From contig NZ_WHPF01000003.1 of NCBI RefSeq assembly GCF_013106755.1, forward strand, positions 186,001 to 250,000: 64,000 bases of DNA, in the 5' to 3' direction. The notes under the pieces are model-generated. The model saw nothing but the letters and a program-made list of their open reading frames with translations, was not told where the DNA came from and searched no databases. Both the position numbers and the translations under genes were made by a program. Every line of letters begins with the position of its first letter. The first letter of the stretch is position 1. This DNA is from Limnovirga soli (lineage in GTDB: Bacteria > Bacteroidota > Bacteroidia > Chitinophagales > Chitinophagaceae). This document shows positions 7,770-15,023 of the stretch, piece after piece.

Positions 7770-7982
7770 TAGCTTGGATACAACGTCCAAGCATTGAAGC
7801 GGTTGGGGAATGCTATTCCGTCGCCCATGGCTTACCGTCGCTGAACAAAGTTACAAAAGATCATGATATATTCTACTGCCGCTCAGAATTCCTTCAGCCG
7901 GAACTGATGCTGGGATATTTGTTGCAGTTGAAAAACATTATTCCTCAGCCCCAATCGCTACAATGCACTGTTGTGCGAAGTA
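7770..7982. other. Atypical spacer without the conserved repeat
   Basis: It begins with a palindrome (GCTTGGA, 7 nt, TCCAAGC, 7772-7792). The segment 7793-7968 has a different base composition from the other spacers. It reads open on the plus strand for about 70 codons, which might be a gene remnant, but I recognise nothing in it. It ends with the arm at 7969-7982. Confidence 0.4.
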
Positions 7983-8504
7983 CTATCTCGCTATAATTGA
8001 GTAAGTGCTATCAATCCGTTTGAGTTTTTCACTGCTTATTTTTCTTGCTAAGGAGTCCATCCATAAATCGCTAATATCCATAATAAAAGAGGTGACAACA
8101 ATTCGCTTTTTAAATTTATCAGTAAAACAGAAATATCGATAAAATGACCACGGTAGTTTAGTTGCCAATTCATTAGTATGCAATTCGATTGTTTCAATAT
8201 CATTTATGTTTAACTCTATAATTGAGTTTGTAGCAGTATCAACGAGTTTTATAGTATTATATGTAATTACGAATTCTTTGTTAATTGAAAATCTTCGATA
8301 GTTATAATAAAGACGAATTCCGGGTACTGTCACAATACCAAAAAATACGTTTGCAATAATTAGGAAAATGATATTTTCATTATTTAGCACCAGCCTTGGT
8401 ATCAGGGTGAATTCCATAAAGATGGGTAATATTGGAAAAAGCCAAATCAAATAAGACTGCCTGAACATCCTGCGTTTTTGAAATTTGTATACATGTTCTT
8501 GCAT
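7983..8504 (-). CDS. Hypothetical membrane protein with PH-like tail, cassette 10 (173 aa)
   Basis: Two hydrophobic segments (about residues 17-36 and 40-60) are followed by a soluble domain of about 110 residues with alternating strands (FVITYNTIKLVDT, IIELNINDIETIEL). This layout resembles small bacterial membrane proteins with a bPH/YcxB-like domain; that is inference. The ATG at 8504 is used because the GTG seven codons upstream lies too close to the promoter. Arms at 7969-7982 and 8515-8528 match at 12 of 14 positions. Confidence 0.75.
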   Translation of the reverse strand: MQEHVYKFQKRRMFRQSYLIWLFPILPIFMEFTLIPRLVLNNENIIFLIIANVFFGIVTVPGIRLYYNYRRFSINKEFVITYNTIKLVDTATNSIIELNINDIETIELHTNELATKLPWSFYRYFCFTDKFKKRIVVTSFIMDISDLWMDSLARKISSEKLKRIDSTYSIIAR

Positions 8505-8529
8505 AAAACGAAAAGTATTGCGCACAACT

Positions 8530-8561
8530 CAAAAATAGACGAACTAAATAGCCTTACCAAA
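8530..8561 (-). promoter_or_regulatory. Cassette promoter for the 7983-8504 gene
   Basis: TTTG (8561-8558), 20 nt, TATTTTTG (8537-8530) on the minus strand. It is the rightmost copy and marks the right edge of the array. Confidence 0.75.
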
Positions 8562-8640
8562 AAAAATGCGTTATTGGTTACCAATGCTTTTATAGTGCGG
8601 TTTTTTAAATAGATGGTGCGTTTATTTTTAAACCGTATTT

Positions 8641-9272
8641 TTTTATCCAAGCTTATTGTAGTGTTACACCCAAATCCGGCTTTTTTGCCCAGAAGCCATT
8701 TAGTTGCCATAAATGGTGTTTTGTTCGTGTTTTCTCTATGTTTCCTTCGTACCTGCTTCGGTGTCGCTTCGGTTCCGCTTCGGTGGGAAGCGAACAAGAC
8801 ACGAAGCAATAGCGAACAAGAAGCGAAGGAGCACCGAACAACACTTGTTTGGGCCAATGGTTTTTTGCCCCTTTTTAGTTTTCCAATACCATAACGGGGA
8901 TTAAACATCCTTGTTTTGCTGTACGCTTTATTAAAAGCCCGGTAGAACCCCAACCGTACAAGTGAGTGACACAAGAGGCGATGCCATGTAATACCATTGC
9001 CGGTAACCACCAGTTTTGCATTTCAATAGTTTGGTTTTAAAAGGTATTGATAGCAACTATGTTTCGGATGGTATTATATTATTCGCCGGATTTGCAGCAC
9101 CCTGCCACTTAACCTGAAATAGCATATAAAGCGCTGGCTGTAAAGTTTGGCTGCCATGTTGTTTATGTAAGTTAGGTATTAGATGTGCTGCTATCTGCTT
9201 ATCTTAGTAATGGCTTTTAAGCTTATTGGCGAGATGTATTTGCTTATTGTATAAAACGGTAATTATTGTATT
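8641..9272. other. Gene-free border right of the array with a strong stem-loop
   Basis: No credible gene. The segment 8755-8807 can fold: GCTTC-G-GTGTC at the left pairs with GACAC-GAAGC at the right, and inside CGCTTC (8776-8781) pairs with GAAGCG (8787-8792). Three near-tandem GCTTCGGT units (from 8755, 8766 and 8777) and several GCGAA units occur here. The first host-type dispersed repeat follows at 8956. Confidence 0.5.
8956..8974 (+). repeat. Dispersed repeat core, type II
   Basis: GTACAAGTGAGTGACACAA. The downstream box GCCGGTAACC is present near 9000. It is the leftmost copy in the window. Confidence 0.7.
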
Positions 9273-10121
9273 ATGAAAAAAATGCTTTTGGCTTTTTTGA
9301 TGCTGGTGTTGGCGCATACTGCTGTTGTTGCACAGCAACCCAACTACGAAATTTATGCCCTTAAATATGCGGTGTTGCAACAACCTACCCCTATTGCTAA
9401 CTGGGTATTAAATGGTCCGGATAAAGATAGTGTGGGTATTGTATTTGTGTTTTGGCTGATAAAGGATAATGCGGGTAAAAATATTTTAGTGGATGCAGGT
9501 TGTAATAATGATTTGCAGGCCGCTATAGATTTTGGCTTATATAATTTTACCAGGCCCGATAGTGTATTACTGGAGGCAGGTGTAAAAGCTACAGATATTA
9601 CGGATATTATTATCACCCACCCACATTGGGATCATGTTGATGGGGTTAATTTATTTCCCAACGCACATATTTGGATTCAAAAGGAAGATTATACTTATTT
9701 TGTTGGTCAGGCATGGCAAAAGGATGCTAACCATGGTGGTTTTGCCAAAAGAGATGTTTTGCAATTGGTTGACCTGAATATAGCAGGTAAACTAACCATG
9801 GTAGATGGTGATGATAAAGAAATTATACCGGGAATAAAGGTGTATACAGGGTCGCGGCATACGTATAACTCACAATATGTGCAGGTGCAAAGCGGTAAGG
9901 ATAAGGTGATTATTGCATCGGATAATATTTGGATTTATTATAACCTGGATAAAATGATGCCCGCCCCGGCTTATGGTACTTTTGATGCCAAAGCATATGT
10001 AGCTGCCATGCAGCGTATGAAAACACTGGCTTCATCCCCTGCATTGATTATTCCGGGGCACGATGCGCAAATGTTTGCCTGGTTTGCCAACATTACCAAC
10101 AATATTATTAAGATTAAATAA
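9273..10121 (+). CDS. Exported MBL-fold metallohydrolase (282 aa)
   Basis: Metallo-beta-lactamase fold with a signal peptide (residues 1-20, ending VVAQQ). The zinc motif HPHWDH gives H116, H118, D120 and H121; H196, D217 and H263 complete the two-metal set. The arrangement is close to N-acyl-homoserine lactonase-like members of the superfamily, but the substrate cannot be read from sequence. A periplasmic or secreted location follows from the signal. It stands alone, with dispersed repeats or AT-rich DNA on either side. Confidence 0.88.
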   Translation: MKKMLLAFLMLVLAHTAVVAQQPNYEIYALKYAVLQQPTPIANWVLNGPDKDSVGIVFVFWLIKDNAGKNILVDAGCNNDLQAAIDFGLYNFTRPDSVLLEAGVKATDITDIIITHPHWDHVDGVNLFPNAHIWIQKEDYTYFVGQAWQKDANHGGFAKRDVLQLVDLNIAGKLTMVDGDDKEIIPGIKVYTGSRHTYNSQYVQVQSGKDKVIIASDNIWIYYNLDKMMPAPAYGTFDAKAYVAAMQRMKTLASSPALIIPGHDAQMFAWFANITNNIIKIK

Positions 10122-10234
10122 CGGCTTTGAAGCAGGGTTAATATTGTTGGTAGAATGCTACTTCTCAGGAGTGCCACCTCAAATGGCGCTGTGAAAAGCA
10201 GGGACGCTGCGGAGAAGGAAAAATAAAATCGAAT

Positions 10235-10882
10235 ATGAAACAATTTACTATTATTTGTTTGATTGGAATTTCACTCTTTAGTGAAAAATGTGACCTTCAA
10301 ACAAACCAAAGTAAGTTAAACCCGGAAGATTTATTTCAAAAAGAAGTTCCCTATGACGGAATGTCTAAAGGTTCTTTATTCGCAAGTATTACATTTATTA
10401 GAGACTCTTTGAAACTAGATACATTAGAAAAGGGTTTTGATTCATTGCAAATAAGAATTTGGCTTGGGTACTCCTTCACAAGTAGGCAACAGTTAATTAT
10501 TTTAAAAAATAGTAAAGGAAATTGGAAGTCGTATTATTATGAATTTAACCCCTATTATTTTTATCGGGAAAAGGAAGATTCATTACTATATTTTGAAAAA
10601 AGTATAATAGAAAAAAAACCAAAAGTATCATGGAATGATTTTATGAATAGGCTTTATGGTAATCAAATATTGACTTTGCCGCAATATAAAAAAATAAAGA
10701 ACTATGAAATACCGAATGATCCAAACTATATTTCAATAGAAATTTCAACAGAAACATATTATCGCTTATATCAATATGCTTCACCCATTTTTGGATCAAA
10801 AGTACCAGAGGCGAAATATGTGGAAAATATAATCAACATTATTACAAACGAATTTGATATACGTTTATATGCTCCAATATAA
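10235..10882 (+). CDS. Hypothetical exported protein (215 aa)
   Basis: The N-terminus (MKQFTIICLIGISLFSEKCD) is hydrophobic and may be a signal peptide; Cys19 is not in a good lipobox. The body is rich in aromatic residues and lysine with no recognised motif. The coding sequence is markedly more AT-rich than its right-hand neighbours and resembles the cassette genes in composition, which hints at recent acquisition. Confidence 0.75.
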   Translation: MKQFTIICLIGISLFSEKCDLQTNQSKLNPEDLFQKEVPYDGMSKGSLFASITFIRDSLKLDTLEKGFDSLQIRIWLGYSFTSRQQLIILKNSKGNWKSYYYEFNPYYFYREKEDSLLYFEKSIIEKKPKVSWNDFMNRLYGNQILTLPQYKKIKNYEIPNDPNYISIEISTETYYRLYQYASPIFGSKVPEAKYVENIINIITNEFDIRLYAPI

Positions 10883-10906
10883 ATTTTACTTCCGCCATTG
10901 TTTGTC

Positions 10907-11076
10907 GCCTGACCAACAACAATGTGCATAAATCTTCACTACAGTAAAAGATGCTTAATAACCCGAAGGTACAAGCGAGTAACACAAGAGACGATGCCAA
11001 GGAATACCCATGCCGGTAACAACCTATTTCTGACTGGTAATAAAAGGAAGCGCATAATTAGCCATTGCAATTAGCG
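10907..11076 (+). repeat. Left direct repeat flanking a toxin-antitoxin pair
   Basis: About 170 bp that align along their whole length, with scattered differences, to 11893-12063. The dispersed type II core is embedded in both copies. Confidence 0.65.
10969..10987 (+). repeat. Dispersed repeat core, type II (diverged)
   Basis: GTACAAGCGAGTAACACAA, two changes from the type II consensus; GCCGGTAAC box downstream. Confidence 0.65.
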
Positions 11077-11182
11077 AACCCTGTAGAACTTGCTGGAAGA
11101 GTGCCTTGTAAGCAGTTTTTGTGGGGATGGTGATAATGCGTTTTTGGCTGACTTATTACACAGCAGATATTATGCGTTTGAC

Positions 11183-11506
11183 CTATTGGTAAATGAGGTA
11201 AGCTTTATGCTTTTGCAATTCGTTTACTTGTAATTTGAAGGATGGCAAAAAGGTTATTAGTTCTTCTATTTTACTTGTGAAGCAATTGAAAACAACAATT
11301 GTAACCGGATATTTCTCGAGATTCTGTTGGTGTATTAGGTTTTTATCAATAGTTAACAAGATGTCGAATTTGTTTTCAACGCAATAGGTCATCAATTTGC
11401 CATTTTTAATTCCACTTAAGGCTAATTCTGTAACTGTAAAAACTTCAAATTCTGCTAAATACTTTTTTAGGCGTTTGGTAACGCATTCATCAAGCAATAT
11501 TTTCAT
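11183..11506 (-). CDS. DUF5615 PIN-like protein, probable toxin (107 aa)
   Basis: A compact protein starting MKILLDECV with conserved D6 and E7, then a central LLTIDKNL segment: the pattern of DUF5615, a PIN-like (VapC-related) nuclease family. Proteins of this family are usually paired with DUF433 partners, as here, and are presumed ribonuclease toxins. The start at 11506 puts the first residues at the usual family position and overlaps the antitoxin gene by 17 nt, implying translational coupling. Toxicity itself is inference. Confidence 0.85.
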   Translation of the reverse strand: MKILLDECVTKRLKKYLAEFEVFTVTELALSGIKNGKLMTYCVENKFDILLTIDKNLIHQQNLEKYPVTIVVFNCFTSKIEELITFLPSFKLQVNELQKHKAYLIYQ

Positions 11507-11723
11507 TAAGCAAATTTGATGATGTTTCAATGAGTTTCTGTGAAATTTCAAGCACCCGTATTACTTGATTCCTGCTTACACTTTCAAAATCTTCAAGAAA
11601 AATTTCTATTGAGTCTCCAGTTTCCAAATAATCGAAAAGATTTTTGATGGGGACTCTGGTTCCAAAAAAAACGGGAGTTCCACCTAAAATTTCCGGGTCT
11701 ATATTTATTACATTTGTGTCCAT
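11490..11723 (-). CDS. DUF433 protein, probable antitoxin (77 aa)
   Basis: DUF433 family: ILGGTPVFFGTRVPIKNLFDYLETG (residues 12-36) is the characteristic N-terminal motif, and the remaining helices resemble a small winged or ribbon-helix DNA-binding fold. It is the first gene of the pair and probably neutralises the downstream DUF5615 protein and represses the operon. Length is typical. The pair is enclosed by ~170 bp direct repeats. Confidence 0.87.
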   Translation of the reverse strand: MDTNVINIDPEILGGTPVFFGTRVPIKNLFDYLETGDSIEIFLEDFESVSRNQVIRVLEISQKLIETSSNLLNENIA

Positions 11724-11892
11724 AACAGAAAATTTAGATTATCAAATTTACACTATTTTGTTGGGACTATATTTCTGAGGAAGGTGTAACCCATAACTGC
11801 AACTTTTATTGACCGCTTTAATAAATAAGGTTCATTTTAGTCTTTGCCGGGCCAATAATGGTTAACTATTTACTTCTTCGCAAATGTTGGAT

Positions 11893-12063
11893 GCCTGCCC
11901 AACAACAATGTGCATAGCTCTTCACTTCGATAAAAGATGCTTAATAATCTGAAAGTACAAGTGAGTGACACAAGAGGCGATGCCATGTAATACCAATGCC
12001 GGTAACCACCTATTTCTTAGAAGTAATAAAACGAAAGGCACAATTTACCATTACAATTGGCTA
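11893..12063 (+). repeat. Right direct repeat flanking the toxin-antitoxin pair
   Basis: Partner of 10907-11076. The two copies are about 985 bp apart and in the same orientation, so recombination between them would remove the two genes. Confidence 0.65.
11955..11973 (+). repeat. Dispersed repeat core, type II
   Basis: Exact type II core within the right direct repeat; downstream box GCCGGTAACC. Confidence 0.7.
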
Positions 12064-12166
12064 GCCGCCGCCATCATTTCACAGTCACCAGCTTAAAATA
12101 TGATTGAAGCGGCACCCGAATTTTTTTAATAAATAATGTTTTTGTTTATTCGCTAAAAGTAATGCT

Positions 12167-13045
12167 ATGAAACAGTTTCCCCTATTCCTGGTATTGTGTT
12201 TGGTAATGCTAAGTGCCTGCCAAAAAGATATTGACCTGGTATTGCCCGAAGACGGCAATGGCGGTGGCGGTACCGATACTACGGGCACCGGCGGCAATAC
12301 ATCAGGCGCTTTACTGGTACGATCAGTTAGTATTAGCAATGGCGAAAGTTTTACCACCAACTATAGTTATACGGCCAATAAAAAAATTGAGGTGATAGAT
12401 ATGGCAGGTATTTCGGGCGGTATTGATGCGGGTAGTTACCGCCGTTTTTACCGCGATGCAGCCGGACGTATTATTCGTATTGCCAATAAAGTGGCCCCAC
12501 AGGGCGGCATTGCCATAGATACTTCTTTTACCTATGTCTATTACCCCGATGCCACCACGCTGCAATATACTTATACGGTGCAAACAATTTCTATAGCTGG
12601 CTTTGAAGTTACAGACAGTGTGCTGTATACTTACAATAACGCCAAACAAATTACTGAGCAGTACGATTACCAGTTAAGTCCCTTATTTGGTATAGTGCAG
12701 GAGTCTAAAACGGAGTATACCTACGATGCGGCAGGTAACCTGGCCACCATTACAGGCTATAACAATATTACCGGCACCATGGAAGTGGTTTCCACTTTTC
12801 AATTACAATACGATAATAAAACCAACCCATTGGGTGCCGATTCACAATCGGCTTTAATAAATGGTGGCAGCCCCGGTGCCTCGCCCAATAATGTAACCCA
12901 GCTTAGGTTTAGCGATGTTGCCAATGCTACGGAGCAGGTAATAAATATTAGTTATACCTATGGCAGCAATGGTTTTCCCGCCACTGCAGTGCAGCAGGAT
13001 GTTAGCAATAACAGTGTTGCCAATATTACTTTTTATTACCAATAA
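12167..13045 (+). CDS. YD-repeat-like lipoprotein (292 aa)
   Basis: The lipobox LSAC (Cys18) follows a short hydrophobic signal, then a Gly/Asp/Thr-rich linker (NGGGGTDTTGTGGNTSG). From about residue 50 the sequence shows repeated strand-turn units such as RRFYRDAAGRIIRIANK and KTEYTYDAAGNLATITGY, typical of RHS/YD-type repeats in Bacteroidota surface lipoproteins. Cell-surface exposure is likely; a specific function cannot be assigned. Confidence 0.8.
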   Translation: MKQFPLFLVLCLVMLSACQKDIDLVLPEDGNGGGGTDTTGTGGNTSGALLVRSVSISNGESFTTNYSYTANKKIEVIDMAGISGGIDAGSYRRFYRDAAGRIIRIANKVAPQGGIAIDTSFTYVYYPDATTLQYTYTVQTISIAGFEVTDSVLYTYNNAKQITEQYDYQLSPLFGIVQESKTEYTYDAAGNLATITGYNNITGTMEVVSTFQLQYDNKTNPLGADSQSALINGGSPGASPNNVTQLRFSDVANATEQVINISYTYGSNGFPATAVQQDVSNNSVANITFYYQ

Positions 13046-13091
13046 TAGTTAGCCATTTTGGGCCGGGCAGTAGTTATTAATGGGGCTTTAC

Positions 13092-13109
13092 TTGCGTCAC
13101 ACACTGCGG
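13092..13109 (-). repeat. Dispersed repeat core, type I (degenerate)
   Basis: Minus-strand core ends GTGTGACGCAA; the GCCCGG box is seen near 13060. The 5' GTAC part is replaced. Confidence 0.5.
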
Positions 13110-13129
13110 CGTTCTGTATGCGTGGCAGC

Positions 13130-13921
13130 TTATAGTGGTATTAAATCAACCTTACGAAACAGTATTTCTGCCCCCTCAGCCTGAATTTGAATTTGTCCGC
13201 CGGTGGGCACCACATTAAATGCATGGTTTACTATTTTGCCGTTTAGTATAATAGTAAGCTCATTGCCATAGGAAATACATTCCATTTTGTTCCATTGGCC
13301 CATTGGTTTTTCAATATCATTAGCACCGCGAAAGCCTTTAATATCTTTCCAGGCGGCATCACGGGCATACCAGTTTACTCGGTCGCTAATAAATTGCAGG
13401 GTATCGCCGCCGGGCAGGTACACATAGCTGTCGTCGGTTTTTTCTTTGGCAACGGTAGTGGTTAATTGAAACGCATTGCTGCTATCGCCCACCACAATAA
13501 AATCGCCGGTGCCGCCTTCAATAATCTGGCATTCTATGGAGTGCATCCAAATACCCTGCGAGCCTCCATCGGGTCCTTTGGAGTGTATCAGTATGCCGCA
13601 ATCACGGGCTTTATTTATTCTTGGTGCATAGGTTTTGACACCCCATTTAAATTCAACCACCAGTTTATAATTGCTGTAAGCGGCATTGGTGGTAATGCAT
13701 CCCCATTCTTCTCCACCAATATGAATATTGCCATTTTGCACGCTAAATACTTGTTGGGGATCGTTATTGCGGCCGCTTTTTTGTAAAAACGTATACCAGC
13801 CATCCAGGTTTTTACCATTAAATAAATGAATGATTTTAGGGTTTTGCTGAGCCCTAATTAAAAAGGGCAATAACAAATAACCTGTTACCAAAACGGCTGC
13901 ACGTATCATTGTTTTTTGCAT
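13130..13921 (-). CDS. DUF1080 (3-keto-disaccharide hydrolase-like) exported protein (263 aa)
   Basis: After a signal peptide (about residues 1-24) comes the family hallmark LFNGKNLDGWYTFLQ. Later family features are GCITTNAAYSNYKLVVEFKWG, the GILIHSKGPDG strand and QWNKMECISYGNELTIILNGK. DUF1080 domains have a concanavalin-like beta-sandwich, and several act on 3-keto sugars or other glycosides in the periplasm. The ATG at 13921 is preferred; the ORF extends to 14005 without a signal-like start. Confidence 0.85.
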   Translation of the reverse strand: MQKTMIRAAVLVTGYLLLPFLIRAQQNPKIIHLFNGKNLDGWYTFLQKSGRNNDPQQVFSVQNGNIHIGGEEWGCITTNAAYSNYKLVVEFKWGVKTYAPRINKARDCGILIHSKGPDGGSQGIWMHSIECQIIEGGTGDFIVVGDSSNAFQLTTTVAKEKTDDSYVYLPGGDTLQFISDRVNWYARDAAWKDIKGFRGANDIEKPMGQWNKMECISYGNELTIILNGKIVNHAFNVVPTGGQIQIQAEGAEILFRKVDLIPL

Positions 13922-14048
13922 AAAGTTGAAGTAAAATTTGGGAATGCTTGTATAATTGAAAATACCATTATTTACAGAAACGGTTGTATAAATATTGCAC
14001 TCCATTTACTTATAGGTTTTTTAAAAAAGCTGCAGATAGTATTGGGAC

Positions 14049-14067
14049 GTACAAGTGTGCGACGCAA
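14049..14067 (+). repeat. Dispersed repeat core, type I
   Basis: GTACAAGTGTGCGACGCAA followed by GTAAAGCTGC; upstream box GCTGCAG near 14030. Confidence 0.7.
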
Positions 14068-14102
14068 GTAAAGCTGCCCAAAGCACCCTGGTTTGGTACA
14101 TA

Positions 14103-14131
14103 AAAAAGCCGCTGCAATTGCAACGGCTTTT
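14103..14131. terminator. Bidirectional terminator-like hairpin
   Basis: AAAAAGCCG pairs with CGGCTTTTT around a palindromic TGCAATTGCA. It closes the PhnA-type gene that ends at 14149. Confidence 0.75.
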
Positions 14132-14148
14132 TAAAAAATGTAGTGCTA

Positions 14149-14733
14149 TTAACTATTTTGTTTGCGCACATATTTGGTAAGAATAACAATTACCTGTCCT
14201 TCTATTTTGCCTTCTATTTGTTCTGTATTTTCTTCTACCAGGCGAATGTTTTTTACAACGGTGCCCATTTTGGCATTAAGGGTAGAACCTTTTACATCAA
14301 GCGATTTGGTAAGTACTATTGTATCGCCGGTTTGTAAAATGGCGCCGTTACAATCTTTGTGCAGGTCTACACTGGCATCGTTATCATGGTCGCCGGTGGC
14401 TTTTGCCCAGGCCAGTCTTTCATCATCCAGGTACATCATATCCAGGTTGTCTGACGCCCAGGTTTCGTTTCTAAAGCGGTTCAACATGCGCCAGGCCACT
14501 ACCTGTACGCCGGGAACTTCGCTCCACATACTTTCTGATAGGCAGGCCCAATGCTTGCTATCGGGTTCGGCTTTTTTTTCAATTTGCGCACGGCAGGTAG
14601 CGCAGATCATAATACAGTTTTCTTCGTTAGTGCTGTATTGGGGCTGCACCTCGTACAGCTGCACCGTATCTTCTGATTTACACAATTCGCATTTTTTTTC
14701 ACTTCTTTGAAGCAGCAAATCTTCCAGTTTCAT
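14149..14733 (-). CDS. PhnA-domain zinc-ribbon protein (194 aa)
   Basis: The N-terminal zinc ribbon uses C15-x2-C18 and C44-x2-C47. The C-terminal PhnA (YjdM) domain, about residues 128-192, includes DLHKDCNGAILQTGDTIVLTKSLDVKG and ends VIVILTKYVRK. Despite the name, this family is not established as phosphonatase; a nucleic-acid or metal role is possible. The extra central segment (residues 55-120) is typical of the longer Bacteroidota version. Cytoplasmic, monocistronic. Confidence 0.88.
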   Translation of the reverse strand: MKLEDLLLQRSEKKCELCKSEDTVQLYEVQPQYSTNEENCIMICATCRAQIEKKAEPDSKHWACLSESMWSEVPGVQVVAWRMLNRFRNETWASDNLDMMYLDDERLAWAKATGDHDNDASVDLHKDCNGAILQTGDTIVLTKSLDVKGSTLNAKMGTVVKNIRLVEENTEQIEGKIEGQVIVILTKYVRKQNS

Positions 14734-14905
14734 ATTTCCCTGTTTTAATTAAGGTGGCGAAGGTAAAACAATAGCAGCTGAGTTTGTGTAAGGGTTTTAT
14801 TGTATATGTATGGCAGTAATAAACAAAAGCTTGGCGCCGCAAGGCGGGGGAATAAGGATAATGCATTTAGTGCCACCCTTATTTTGGGGAGACCGTTTGT
14901 ATTTA

Positions 14906-14925
14906 TTTACCTGTAAACGGGTAAA
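14906..14925. promoter_or_regulatory. Operator-like palindrome, distal copy
   Basis: TTTACC, 8 nt, GGTAAA, about 100 nt before the 15024 gene. Similar to the proximal copy at 14985. Confidence 0.4.
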
Positions 14926-14984
14926 AGAGGCTAAGCGTGTTTTGTAATGGTAATTTTCGTTTCTTTAGCGCCAACAAAAACTAT

Positions 14985-15006
14985 TTACCCGGTTTAAAAC
15001 GGGTAA
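14985..15006. promoter_or_regulatory. Operator-like palindrome, proximal copy
   Basis: TTACCCG, 8 nt, CGGGTAA with perfect 7-nt arms, 17 nt before the ATG at 15024. It could bind a regulator or form an RNA hairpin at the translation start. Confidence 0.45.
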
Positions 15007-15023
15007 TATAATACCATCGGGAA

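Larger units (their letters stand above)
661..8640 (-). mobile_element. Integron-like array of promoter-carrying gene cassettes
   Basis: Ten single-gene units, all read leftwards, are separated by a repeated spacer. Long spacers lie at about 1423-1600, 2336-2505, 4407-4580, 5471-5590, 6806-6965 and 8529-8640. Short ones lie at about 3036-3130, 3766-3855 and 6161-6250. Homology between spacers stops at a GTTRGC-like motif just before each gene. Gene-specific inverted arms flank seven genes: 661-675/1408-1422 (13 of 15), 2691-2699/3027-3035 (9 of 9), 4668-4682/5456-5470 (12 of 15), 5627-5638/6146-6157 (11 of 12), 6254-6260/6799-6805 (7 of 7), 6999-7005/7778-7784 (7 of 7) and 7969-7982/8515-8528 (12 of 14). 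In five of these the arm starts with GTT, like the GTTRRRY core of integron attC sites. That this is a cassette array is inference; no integrase gene is visible. Confidence 0.65.

Noticed and set aside
7763-7996. Plus-strand 77-residue ORF between cassettes 9 and 10
   Set aside because: It starts inside the upstream gene, overlaps both cassette arms and resembles no protein; it is noted only as a possible remnant.
1424-8561. The array spacers as a CRISPR-like repeat
   Set aside because: The spacers are 90-200 bp, separated by whole genes of different length, with no short unique spacers and no cas genes.
8613-8904. Overlapping plus- and minus-strand ORFs in the GCTTCGGT hairpin zone
   Set aside because: Open frames in several phases are expected from the repeated hairpin sequence; no start context or protein character.
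8447-9010. Minus-strand 187-residue ORF over the array border
   Set aside because: It includes the spacer repeat, the hairpin zone and a dispersed repeat; the translation is low-complexity and overlaps the end of the real gene at 7983-8504.
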